Source of the DNA: an uncultured beta proteobacterium
GTDB taxonomy: Bacteria > Pseudomonadota > Gammaproteobacteria > Burkholderiales > Burkholderiaceae_C
Direction of reading: 5' to 3'
Assembly: GCA_903920405.1 (NCBI GenBank)
Contig: CAIXMC010000250.1
Span: forward strand, 1-7,000
Length of the DNA stretch: 7,000 bases
How positions within the stretch are numbered: the stretch's first letter is position 1; each line of letters opens with the position of its first letter. Both the position numbers and the translations under genes were made by a program. Positions 1 through 6,981 of the stretch are shown here, piece by piece. The notes beneath the pieces were generated by a model, which saw nothing but the letters and a program-made list of their open reading frames with translations, was not told the DNA's origin and did not search any database.

Positions 1-160
1 GGATATGGTCAATAATAAGTTCCGCATTTGGCTCGTCAGATTTGGGCGCACTGCGTCGTTACAAATCGCTTATGTGGCTGGGCCACACTGCGCGATTTGC
101 GCCTGGCATTGCATCTTTCACTCTGACGGCCACAGGCGGAACTTATTATTGACCATATCC
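1..160. repeat. MITE-like element with 25-bp perfect terminal inverted repeats
   Basis: Positions 1-25 and 136-160 are exact reverse complements (25 of 25), beginning with the decamer GGATATGGTC. Pairing continues imperfectly inward: 34-40 pairs with 122-128, and 29-32 with 129-132. The centre holds nested hairpins, 62-69 with 92-99 (CAAATCGC/GCGATTTG) around 73-78 with 82-87 (TGTGGC/GCCACA). No open reading frame here resembles a transposase, so it fits a non-autonomous miniature transposable element or a large hairpin repeat. The left end coincides with the first base of the window, so a longer element and any target-site duplication cannot be judged. The family was not recognised by name. 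Confidence 0.7.
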
Positions 161-181
161 TTAGTGTGGACCATATCCTCA
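150..181. repeat. 18-bp-spaced direct repeat of the element's terminal decamer
   Basis: GACCATATCC occurs at 151-160, inside the right terminal repeat, and again at 169-178, 18 bp away. The wider match is TGACCATATCCTTA (150-163) against GGACCATATCCTCA (168-181), with two differences. Its reverse complement also forms positions 1-10. The outer copy may be a remnant of a second element end, a partial duplication made on insertion, or a protein-binding repeat upstream of the gene starting at 219. The sequence alone does not decide between these. Confidence 0.55.
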
Positions 182-218
182 TCAGGAATTTCGTATCTGA
201 CATGATTGGATTGGATAT

Positions 219-611
219 ATGACTGCCATGCCCCATGCCCTGCTTCACCTTTTAGCAACCCAACCAGGTCTGATCGCCCATCACGCCGATGCTTATGCAG
301 AGCTGATCGGCGCAGAAATGGGTGCGATGTCATCCGCTTATGAACGACGCGTCGTGTTAAGCGCGTCGCAGCTTTGTTGCTGGACTGCTGCTGCCATCCT
401 GGCAGGTGTCGCGTTAATGCTCTGGTCAGTCATCCCTGAACCTTCAGCGAAAGCACTGTGGATAGGGATATGTATGCCGCTGGTCGCTGTTGCTGCTGCC
501 TTGTGGTGTCGTATGGCTTTGCAGATGAACAAAGACAGTCGTCCATTTGAATGTGTGCGACAACAACTCAAGGAAGACGCAATGATGTTGCGCGAGGCAG
601 GCGTATTGTGA
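219..611 (+). CDS. Small inner-membrane protein, YqjE / phage holin superfamily III type
   Basis: The 130-residue product has a hydrophilic amphipathic N-terminus (about 1-48), two hydrophobic segments at about 50-72 and 80-101, and a charged C-terminal helix ending KEDAMMLREAGVL. This plan, the N-terminal pattern QPGLIAHHADAYAELI and the terminal 'L.EDxxxLR' helix match the proteobacterial proteins annotated as phage holin family or YqjE. These are usually housekeeping envelope proteins, not lysis proteins, and their molecular role is unsettled. An in-frame TGA at 198-200 limits the start. ATG 219 has only weak GGA motifs upstream (208-210 and 213-215), and ATG 228 is an alternative. Its stop overlaps the next gene's start. 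The DUF883/ElaB gene that often precedes this family is not in the window; the hairpin element lies upstream instead. The family call is from remembered resemblance. Confidence 0.8.
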   Translation: MTAMPHALLHLLATQPGLIAHHADAYAELIGAEMGAMSSAYERRVVLSASQLCCWTAAAILAGVALMLWSVIPEPSAKALWIGICMPLVAVAAALWCRMALQMNKDSRPFECVRQQLKEDAMMLREAGVL

Positions 612-961
612 ACACCACTCAGATGCCATCTTGTGATCGTTTGGCGGCCTCGCGAGAAAAACTGCGACAGGCCTTGAAAATGAACCATGGAGACACTTCA
701 CTGGCCGCGACCGTTTTGCATTCTGTAGTAGCACCCTTGGCGCAGCGCAATCCATGGGGCTTGGTGGGCAGTGCGTTGGTGATAGGCTGCCTGGTCATCT
801 GGAAACGACATTGGTGCCTATCTGTGGCCTCGACACTTGTTGCAGAGTTGTTGCCGAAAATGGTGTCCATTGTGGTCACCCAGGTACAACCGATGGGTTG
901 GGTTGAGATGCTCCTGCTGCTGATTGATAAGGTGCTGCATTCAAAACAATCTTCCTCCTAA
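608..961 (+). CDS. Small YqjK-like membrane-associated protein, partner of the preceding gene
   Basis: The product is 117 residues if GTG 608 is used. That codon overlaps the previous gene's TGA as GTGA and has GAGG at 594-597 as a plausible ribosome-binding site, so translational coupling is likely. ATG 623 would give 112 residues but lies about 25 bases from that site. The N-terminus carries DRLAASREKLRQAL (10-23), like the 'RLxxSRExLRxAL' helix common in betaproteobacterial proteins encoded directly after YqjE-type genes. One hydrophobic segment spans about 50-65, followed by KRHW. A second largely hydrophobic stretch (about 73-110) may lie on or in the membrane. The function is not known. 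Co-occurrence with the YqjE-type protein suggests a joint role at the inner membrane. The reading frame extends upstream to an ATG at 551, but that start would overlap the previous gene by 61 bases and is less likely. Confidence 0.75.
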   Translation: MNTTQMPSCDRLAASREKLRQALKMNHGDTSLAATVLHSVVAPLAQRNPWGLVGSALVIGCLVIWKRHWCLSVASTLVAELLPKMVSIVVTQVQPMGWVEMLLLLIDKVLHSKQSSS

Positions 962-980
962 GGCATTGTGTGCAAAATCG

Positions 981-1031
981 GGCGCTAACGCTTGTCTGAC
1001 GTGCGTTGTATGCTTCAAATTCAATAGCTGT
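981..1031. repeat. Possible dispersed intergenic repeat of Comamonadaceae type
   Basis: The gap between the membrane-protein pair and the sensor gene contains GGCGCTAACGCTTGTCTG followed, after a variable stretch, by CAAATTCAATAGCTGT. From memory, Comamonadaceae genomes carry many intergenic copies of a motif built from a GCGCTAGCGCTTG-like half and a TCAATAGCTG-like half. This stretch resembles a diverged copy. No second copy exists in the window, so this is a weak call that depends on recall. Confidence 0.3.
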
Positions 1032-1035
1032 CATG

Positions 1036-1059
1036 GATTGTCTCTGTCCTGCGACAATC
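1036..1059 (+). other. Leader hairpin upstream of the sensor enzyme gene
   Basis: GATTGTC (1036-1042) is an exact reverse complement of GACAATC (1053-1059), with a 10-base loop. It lies 10 bases before the GAAGG Shine-Dalgarno-like site of the next gene. No T-run follows, so it is not a standard intrinsic terminator. It could be a leader structure that affects translation, or a chance 7-bp stem. No known riboswitch consensus was recognised. Confidence 0.3.
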
Positions 1060-1069
1060 TGTCGGAATT

Positions 1070-1088
1070 GAAGGCACAAATGACATGA
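1070..1088 (+). promoter_or_regulatory. Ribosome-binding site with overlapping two-codon mini-ORF
   Basis: GAAGG at 1070-1074 is the only good Shine-Dalgarno match before the sensor gene. It lies 10 bases before ATG 1085, but only 5 bases before an out-of-frame ATG at 1080. That upstream ATG reads ATG ACA TGA, and its stop (1086-1088) overlaps the gene's own ATG at 1085. The site supports 1085 (or the adjacent ATG at 1088) as the gene's start. It also raises the possibility of start-stop reinitiation. Confidence 0.45.
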
Positions 1089-4000
1089 TGAAATTTTCCT
1101 GGAAAGTACGTACTTGGTTGATTTTGACGTTGTTATGCGGCAATCTTTTGGTGTTTGCCTTTTCGTGGTATTCCCTGCACCGAAGCAGACAACAGTACGA
1201 ACAGAGCGCCCAAACGCTGTCCAGGAATATTGCCAGAGCTGTTAATCAGGAGGTCTCCGATGGCGTTGAAAAAATTAACCTGGCCTTGCACACCCTGACT
1301 GACGAACTGGAAGACCAGCTCGCAGAAAATGGTATCGATGAAAAAGTCATGAGGGTCTATATGACTCGTCATGAGCAACGGATGCCTCAAATTGAAGCAT
1401 TCAGAGTGTCCAATGCTGCAGGTCAGGTCATTCTCGGCAAGGGACTAGATAAGCAAAAGCCTGTCAACATCATCGACCGAGACTATTTTCTCTACCACCA
1501 AGACCATGCCAGCGGCAACCTGTTTATTACCAAGCCGATCTTGAGCAGGATTCTTCATCGTGATGTCATCATCATCGCCAAACGTTACAACTACCCTGAT
1601 GGACGCTTTGCCGGTGTTGTTCACGCTGTCGTTTCGGTGGAACATTTCAGAAAAATGCTTTCCCGATTCACCATCAGCCCAAACGACGCATTGGTCTTGA
1701 GGGATGCCGATTTGGGTCTGATTGCACGTTACCCTCCACTGCCTGATCAGCCAGGCGGCAGGGTGGGTGACAACAATGTCTCTGCAGAACTTCAGAGATT
1801 GGTAAAGTCAGGCGTTCAATCGTCCACGTACCACGCGCGGGTCAACTCCGATGGCATTGATCGCACCATTACTTTCCAGCGCCTGAGTTCAGCACCGATG
1901 ATGGTTCTCGTCGGCCTGTCCAGTGAAGATTACTTTGCCAACTGGAAAAAAGAAACACGCATGACGTTGAGTGTTGCCTTGGGCTTTTTTATGATCTCCG
2001 TTCTTTTGGGTTGGTATATCCAGAAACTTTTTTCGCAGGCCATCGCACGCGAAAAAGTGTTGGCAGATCGCAATGCAGCCTACCAAAGCGTTTTAACGAC
2101 AACCCTTGACGGCTACTTGTCTCTCGATGACCACGGCCAAGTTCAAGATACCAACCTGACCTATTGCCAGTTGTCCGGTTTCACCCGCGAAGAACTGTTG
2201 GGTATGAACATCAACGATTTGTCTGCCATCGAAAGTACCCAAGGAACTTTGGAACACATTCGGCACATCATCGAAACCGGCAAAGACCAGTTTGAATCCA
2301 TTCACCGTCGCAAGGATGGATCTCTCTGGAACGTCGAGGTCAGCACCACTTACCGTGATGTCAAGGGTGGACAGTTTTTCGTTTTTCTGCGCGACATCAC
2401 CGCCCGTAAGCAAGCTGAGACCAACTTGCGCATTGCTGCTACCGTTTTCGAGTCGCACGAAGGCATGACCGTCACCGATGCCCAACAAATCATTTTGCGG
2501 GTCAATCGTGCTTTCACAGAAATTACCGGTTACACCGCCACCGAAGTCCTGGGTCAAACTCTGCAATTGCTCAAGTCCAATCGCCATGATGAGGACTTTT
2601 TTGGTGCTGTATGGAACAGCGTTGTGCAGACCGGACTGTGGCAAGGCGAAATTTTGAGTAAACGCAAGAACGGCGATGAATACCCCGAATGGCTCAGTAT
2701 CAGTGCCGTGGGCGACTCGACCGGTGCCACCACACATTACGTTGGCATCTTCAGCGACATCACCGAACGCAAGGCCGCTGCAGAAAATATTCAGCAACTG
2801 TCTTTTTATGACCATTTGACCCAGTTGCCCAACCGCCGACTGCTGATTGATCGACTGCAACAGGCGCTTGCAGCCAGCGCCCGCCATCAGCATCAATGTG
2901 CGCTGCTGCAGATTGATGTGGATGACTTCAAGAGTCTGAACGATACCCTCGGTCATGACAAGGGCGATCTTTTACTCCAACTGGTTGCACAGCGATTGAG
3001 TGCCTGTATGCGCGACGGCGATACCGTGGCTCGGTTAGGGGGTGATAAATTTATTGTGCTGATGGAAGACTTGAGCAAAACCCCTCACGACGCAGCCACT
3101 CAAGCTGAGGCCGTGGGCGAAAAAATTCTTGCCACGCTCAATCTGCCCTACCCACTTGGCAACGCCGAGCATCATCGAAGCGCCAGTATTGGCATCACTT
3201 TGCTTGATGGTGCCCAACTCAAGGGCATTGAAGAGCCTTTGAAGTGGGCAGAACTGGCCATGTACCAAGCCAAAATAGCAGGACGCAACACTTTGCGTTT
3301 CTTTGATCCACAGATGCAAGCCGTCGTCAACGCCCGAGTTGCCATGGAAGCCAGCCTGCACGAAGCTCTTGTGAAACATCAGTTCACCTTGTACTACCAG
3401 GCACAGGTGGACGGAAATTATCAAATCACAGGCGTGGAAGCCCTGATTCGTTGGACGGACCCCCTGCGCGGAATGGTGCCCCCCGCCGAGTTCATTCCGT
3501 TGGCTGAGGGAACCGGTTTGATCCTGCCGATTGGCCAATGGGTTCTTGAGACCGCCTGTAAGCAACTTGCCTTGTGGGCCAACAATCCCGAGATGGCTCA
3601 CCTGACCATCGCTGTGAATGTCAGCGCACGCCAGTTCCACCAGGATAACTTCGTCGATCAGGTGTTTAAAACGCTCAAACGCACAGGCGCACAAGCAAGC
3701 CGACTCAAACTGGAATTGACCGAAAGTTTACTGATCACCATCATTGAAACGGTCATCGGCAAGATGAATGCGCTCAAGGGCATCGGCATCAACTTCTCTC
3801 TGGACGACTTTGGTACGGGTTATTCGTCGCTGACTTACCTGAAACGTCTGCCACTGAGCCAACTCAAGATTGACCAGGGGTTTGTTCGCAATATCCTGAT
3901 TGACTCCAATGACGCTGCCATTGCCAAGATGGTGATTGCCCTGGCAGACAGTATGGCGCTAGAGGTTATTGCTGAGGGCGTGGAAACACAGGCGCAGAGT

Positions 4001-4159
4001 GACTTTCTGGCCAGCATTGGCTGTCACGCCTTTCAAGGCTACCGTTTCAGTCGCCCCTTGCCCATCGCGGAATTCGAGAAATTTGCCAAGTCGAACTCAT
4101 CCAACATTCGACAACAGCTTCGGGTGGATACCGTTTCACTGAGCGATCAAGAGTCCTGA
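1085..4159 (+). CDS. Membrane Cache-PAS-PAS-GGDEF-EAL sensor, predicted c-di-GMP phosphodiesterase
   Basis: The 1024-residue product has transmembrane helices at about 10-31 and 293-312, enclosing a periplasmic Cache/PDC sensor (about 33-290) with a DRDYF motif at 131-135 typical of that fold. Two PAS/PAC domains follow (about 328-446 and 449-565), each ending in a 'DIT.RK' linker. The GGDEF domain (about 570-735) keeps the nucleotide/metal-site residues D611, N619 and D628 and an RxxD I-site (R643, D646), but its signature is GGDKF (652-656). Lysine at 655 replaces the metal-binding glutamate, so cyclase activity is probably lost. The EAL domain (about 755-998) is complete: E785 of EAL, N845, E877, E880, D907 and D908 of DDFGTGYSS, K928, E964 and Q984. 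I infer that it hydrolyses c-di-GMP to pGpG at the inner membrane, controlled by a periplasmic ligand and perhaps by GTP or c-di-GMP bound to the GGDEF domain. The ligand is unknown. It lies in a different transcription context from mutS, which is convergent. Confidence 0.93.
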   Translation: MMKFSWKVRTWLILTLLCGNLLVFAFSWYSLHRSRQQYEQSAQTLSRNIARAVNQEVSDGVEKINLALHTLTDELEDQLAENGIDEKVMRVYMTRHEQRMPQIEAFRVSNAAGQVILGKGLDKQKPVNIIDRDYFLYHQDHASGNLFITKPILSRILHRDVIIIAKRYNYPDGRFAGVVHAVVSVEHFRKMLSRFTISPNDALVLRDADLGLIARYPPLPDQPGGRVGDNNVSAELQRLVKSGVQSSTYHARVNSDGIDRTITFQRLSSAPMMVLVGLSSEDYFANWKKETRMTLSVALGFFMISVLLGWYIQKLFSQAIAREKVLADRNAAYQSVLTTTLDGYLSLDDHGQVQDTNLTYCQLSGFTREELLGMNINDLSAIESTQGTLEHIRHIIETGKDQFESIHRRKDGSLWNVEVSTTYRDVKGGQFFVFLRDITARKQAETNLRIAATVFESHEGMTVTDAQQIILRVNRAFTEITGYTATEVLGQTLQLLKSNRHDEDFFGAVWNSVVQTGLWQGEILSKRKNGDEYPEWLSISAVGDSTGATTHYVGIFSDITERKAAAENIQQLSFYDHLTQLPNRRLLIDRLQQALAASARHQHQCALLQIDVDDFKSLNDTLGHDKGDLLLQLVAQRLSACMRDGDTVARLGGDKFIVLMEDLSKTPHDAATQAEAVGEKILATLNLPYPLGNAEHHRSASIGITLLDGAQLKGIEEPLKWAELAMYQAKIAGRNTLRFFDPQMQAVVNARVAMEASLHEALVKHQFTLYYQAQVDGNYQITGVEALIRWTDPLRGMVPPAEFIPLAEGTGLILPIGQWVLETACKQLALWANNPEMAHLTIAVNVSARQFHQDNFVDQVFKTLKRTGAQASRLKLELTESLLITIIETVIGKMNALKGIGINFSLDDFGTGYSSLTYLKRLPLSQLKIDQGFVRNILIDSNDAAIAKMVIALADSMALEVIAEGVETQAQSDFLASIGCHAFQGYRFSRPLPIAEFEKFAKSNSSNIRQQLRVDTVSLSDQES

Positions 4160-4188
4160 TCCGCACCGGCATTCCACGCGGATCAGGA
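4154..4188. terminator. Hairpin between convergent genes, carrying both stop codons; possible bidirectional terminator
   Basis: TCCTGATCCGC (4154-4164) and GCGGATCAGGA (4178-4188) are perfect 11-bp complements around a 13-base loop. The sensor gene's TGA (4157-4159) sits in the left arm and the mutS TGA (complement of 4183-4185) in the right arm. Both coding regions end with TCC TGA, then TCCGC. The position between convergent genes fits a shared terminator. Neither side has a real T-run: the + strand continues AGTCTGAAGTTC, the minus strand CTCTTGATCG. Intrinsic termination is therefore not assured. Confidence 0.5.
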
Positions 4189-6804
4189 AGTCTGAAGTTC
4201 ACTGTTTCTGGTCGTTGGCTTGACCAGTTTCTTTAACTCATACAAAGCCTCCAACGCCTCACGCGCATTCAAGTCATCCGGGTTCAGGGCTGCAACCCAC
4301 AACTCTAAAGCGCTGACTTCCACATGTTCAGTCATCGGCGGTGTGGCAAACAAATCAATTTGCACTTGGTTTTGAGTGGCTTGCGCCTCCAGGGCTTCAA
4401 GCGTGTGGCGGGCATGATTCAGGACGGCTGCGGGCATACCGGCTAAACGTGCCACTTGAATGCCATAGCTTTTGCTGGCCGGGCCAGCCTGAATTTCGTG
4501 CAACAAGACGATATCTTTGCCTGACTCTACGGCACTTACATGCACGTTCACGGCAGCATGGTGGGTGGCAGGAAATTGGGTCAGTTCAAAATAATGGGTG
4601 GCAAAGAGCGTGAAGGATTGGGTTTTGTCGTGCAATTGAGTGGCGATGGCGCTAGCGAGCGCCAATCCATCAAAGGTGCTGGTGCCTCGGCCAATTTCGT
4701 CCATCAGCACCAGCGAATGGGGTGTGGCTGCGTGCAGGATTTGCGCGGCTTCGAGCATTTCAAGCATAAATGTCGATTGGGCGTTTGCCAGGTCATCTGC
4801 CGCCCCAATGCGGGTGTGAATGGCATCGACAGGCCCCAAGCGGCAGTGGGTTGCGGGCACATAGCTGCCCATGCTGGCCAACAGCACAATGACGGCAATT
4901 TGGCGCATGTAGGTCGATTTGCCGCCCATGTTGGGGCCGGTGATGATTTGCATACGCTGCCGTGTTCCCATGCGCGTGTCGTTGGCAATAAATGCCCCAG
5001 AACTCAGTTCGGCCAATCGCGCTTGCACCACGGGGTGGCGACCTGCTTCAATATCCAAGCAGGGTTCTTTGACGAATTGCGGTGCGCACCAGTTCAGGGT
5101 CAGGCTACGTTCGGTGAGCGCACACAGCGCATCGAGTGTGGCCAAGGCATGGGCCAATCGGGTCAATGCAGGCACAAAAGGTTGAAGTTGATCAAGCACT
5201 TGGTCATACAGCCATTTTTCACGCGACAGCGCACGTTCCTGGGCGCTCAAGGCCTTGTCTTCAAAGGCCTTGAGTTCAGGGGTCATGAAACGCTCGGCGT
5301 TTTTCAAGGTCTGGCGACGGCGGTAGTCGGCAGGCACTTTGTCAAGTTGGCCCTGGCTGACTTCAATAAAAAAACCATGAACCTTGTTGTATTGCACCCG
5401 CAAATTGGAAATGCCGGTGCGTGCCTTTTCGCGGGTTTCCATCTCAAGCAAAAAGCTGTCGCAGTCGGTCTGGATGGCGCGAAGTTCGTCAAGCTCTGCA
5501 TCAAAACCATTGGCAATCACACCACCATCACGCACAGCAGCGGCAGGCTCGTGAGCGATGGCACTTTTTAGCAACGGGCAGCAACCTTCAGGCGGCTGCA
5601 ATGCGCTGGAAATTTGAGTCAAAAAGGCCTCTAGCCCATACAGGACGGGCGTTAGTAGCTCTGTTTTTTGTAGCGTTATCTGCAAGCCCACCAGCTCTCT
5701 GGGGCGCACCTGGCGCAGCGCAATGCGGGCGGTGATGCGCTCCACATCGGTACTGCCTTTGAGCTGCTGGCGCAGTTTGTCCCACGCGCCAGATTGCAGC
5801 GCGGCGATGGCGTTGTGGCGTTCTTTGGCCTGCGTTCTGTCACGTCTGGGCAAGAGCAGCCAGCTTTTGAGCAGGCGACTGCCCATGCCGGTTATGCAGG
5901 TGTCTATCAAGGAAAACAGTGTGGGGGCATCCTCGCCGCGCAGGGTTTGTACCAGTTCCAGATTGCGCCTGGTGGTGTGCGGCAGGTCGATGTGTTCATC
6001 CGGGCGCTGAACGTGAATGCTGTGGATGTGCGTGAGCGCCCGTCCCTGGGTGTGTTCGGCATAACTCAACAGTGCAGCGGCACTGGCATGTGCCAATGAA
6101 AGATTCTGCGCTTGCCACGGGGCCAGACTCGCGGCTTGCAAATGTTGCAACAAGGTGCGTTGCCCCAAACCGGCATCAAACTGCCAATCAGGCCGAACCG
6201 ATAGGGACAAGGCAGGCGTGGATTGAATCGTTCGCAAATGGGCTTCAAAAACGGGTGTGGCTGCCGCGCTAAAAATCAGCTCGCCGGGGCTGATGCGCTG
6301 CACCCAGCTTGCCAATTCATCAACCGCACATTCGGCCAACTGCACCACGCCTTGCGTTACGCTCAGCCAGGCCAGTCCGCATTGATTGCGCGTACCTTGG
6401 TGAACAGCCAACACAATGGCCTCGGTCTTGTCGCCCAGCAGTTCCAGGTCAGTCAGTGTGCCTGGCGTGACCACCCGAACCACCTTGCGCTCGACCGGAC
6501 CTTTGGAGGTTGCCACATCGCCAATTTGCTCACAAATCGCAACGGATTCGCCCAGCTTGATGAGGCGCGCCAGATAGGTATCGACGGCATGAAACGGCAC
6601 ACCTGCCATCATCACCGGTTGCCCGGCAGACTGGCCGCGCTGGGTCAAAGTGATGTTGAGGAGGCGAGCCGCTTTTTGAGCATCGTCAAAGAACAGCTCA
6701 TAAAAATCACCCATGCGGTAAAACAGCAGGGTATCTTGATAGTCCGCCTTGATGCTCAAATATTGAACCATCACGGGGGAATGTTGTCTGATGGGGTCTG
6801 TCAT
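4183..6804 (-). CDS. mutS: DNA mismatch repair protein MutS
   Basis: This is the mismatch-recognition ATPase that binds mispaired DNA and recruits MutL. With ATG 6804 as start it has 873 residues, against 853 in E. coli. The N-terminal mismatch domain has the Phe-x-Glu wedge in MGDFYELF (F34, E36). Connector, core/lever and clamp domains follow to about residue 570. The ABC-type ATPase has Walker [10 protein letters not shown] (623-631), Walker B LVLMDE (D702, E703) with GRGTST after it, and FATHYF (H737). QIDLF (815-819) fits the beta-clamp-binding consensus, and the C-terminus (about 840-861, [15 protein letters not shown]) matches the oligomerisation helix region. All key motifs are intact. 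The start is uncertain: GTG 6825 would add seven residues, and neither start has a clear Shine-Dalgarno site. ATG 6804 is preferred because it places the HSPVM..Y motif about as far from the N-terminus as in E. coli. No strong promoter was seen; only a weak TTGAAT occurs on the minus strand at 6859-6864. Confidence 0.98.
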   Translation of the reverse strand: MTDPIRQHSPVMVQYLSIKADYQDTLLFYRMGDFYELFFDDAQKAARLLNITLTQRGQSAGQPVMMAGVPFHAVDTYLARLIKLGESVAICEQIGDVATSKGPVERKVVRVVTPGTLTDLELLGDKTEAIVLAVHQGTRNQCGLAWLSVTQGVVQLAECAVDELASWVQRISPGELIFSAAATPVFEAHLRTIQSTPALSLSVRPDWQFDAGLGQRTLLQHLQAASLAPWQAQNLSLAHASAAALLSYAEHTQGRALTHIHSIHVQRPDEHIDLPHTTRRNLELVQTLRGEDAPTLFSLIDTCITGMGSRLLKSWLLLPRRDRTQAKERHNAIAALQSGAWDKLRQQLKGSTDVERITARIALRQVRPRELVGLQITLQKTELLTPVLYGLEAFLTQISSALQPPEGCCPLLKSAIAHEPAAAVRDGGVIANGFDAELDELRAIQTDCDSFLLEMETREKARTGISNLRVQYNKVHGFFIEVSQGQLDKVPADYRRRQTLKNAERFMTPELKAFEDKALSAQERALSREKWLYDQVLDQLQPFVPALTRLAHALATLDALCALTERSLTLNWCAPQFVKEPCLDIEAGRHPVVQARLAELSSGAFIANDTRMGTRQRMQIITGPNMGGKSTYMRQIAVIVLLASMGSYVPATHCRLGPVDAIHTRIGAADDLANAQSTFMLEMLEAAQILHAATPHSLVLMDEIGRGTSTFDGLALASAIATQLHDKTQSFTLFATHYFELTQFPATHHAAVNVHVSAVESGKDIVLLHEIQAGPASKSYGIQVARLAGMPAAVLNHARHTLEALEAQATQNQVQIDLFATPPMTEHVEVSALELWVAALNPDDLNAREALEALYELKKLVKPTTRNSELQTS

Positions 6805-6919
6805 GGGGTCAATGGTATAGCTCACTGCTGATATTGGGTATCACAAAAATCGGGTGCGATTCAAAGTGATGTGGTCATGGCCAGGGTGAATTTGTTCTGA
6901 AGGTAAGTTCTTGAATTTT

Positions 6920-6981
6920 CGTCATTCCCGCGAAGGCGGGAATCTAGTGCATTCTGGATTCCCGCCTTCGCGGGAATGACG
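6920..6981. repeat. dRS3-like paired palindromic repeat (REPIN-type hairpin)
   Basis: Positions 6920-6944 and 6957-6981 are perfect 25-bp reverse complements around a 12-base centre. Each arm is itself a 20-bp imperfect palindrome of the form ATTCCC-N8-GGGAAT (6924-6943 with N8 GCGAAGGC; 6958-6977 with N8 GCCTTCGC). That form is the consensus of the neisserial dRS3 repeat. Very similar GTCATTCCCGCGAAGGC repeats are common between genes in many Proteobacteria. The element lies about 115 bp upstream of mutS. It lacks a T-run on either strand, so it is classed as a mobile or dispersed repeat, not a terminator, though it would form a very stable hairpin in RNA. Confidence 0.85.

Noticed and set aside
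5..205. A 66-codon frame across the first hairpin element
   Set aside because: It runs through the inverted repeats and nested stems and has no protein-like features, so it is a by-product of the repeat.
219..961. Reading the holin-like pair as a phage lysis or toxin cassette
   Set aside because: No endolysin, spanin or other phage gene is nearby, and the proteins fit the chromosomal YqjE/YqjK-type envelope family better.
992..1020. Promoter candidate TTGTCT, 17 bp, TCAAAT before the sensor gene
   Set aside because: Each box matches only four of six consensus bases and the stretch overlaps the possible dispersed repeat; too weak to annotate.
2093..2956. A 287-codon open frame on the minus strand inside the sensor gene
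   Set aside because: It is antisense to the conserved PAS and GGDEF coding sequence, has no recognisable motif, and follows from codon bias on the other strand.
3035..3694. A 219-codon minus-strand frame inside the GGDEF-EAL region
   Set aside because: It is a shadow of the conserved enzyme sequence, with no domain or ribosome-binding site of its own.
4540..5571. A 343-codon open frame on the + strand inside mutS
   Set aside because: It lies wholly antisense to a well-supported mutS, its translation has no recognisable domain, and such frames are common opposite GC-richer coding sequence.
6223..6831. A 202-codon + strand frame opposite the mutS N-terminus
   Set aside because: It is antisense to the MutS mismatch-recognition and connector domains and resembles no known protein.
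6836..6864. Promoter candidate for mutS on the minus strand (TTGAAT with GATACC at a 16-bp spacing)
   Set aside because: The -10 box matches only three of six bases, so the site cannot be told from background.
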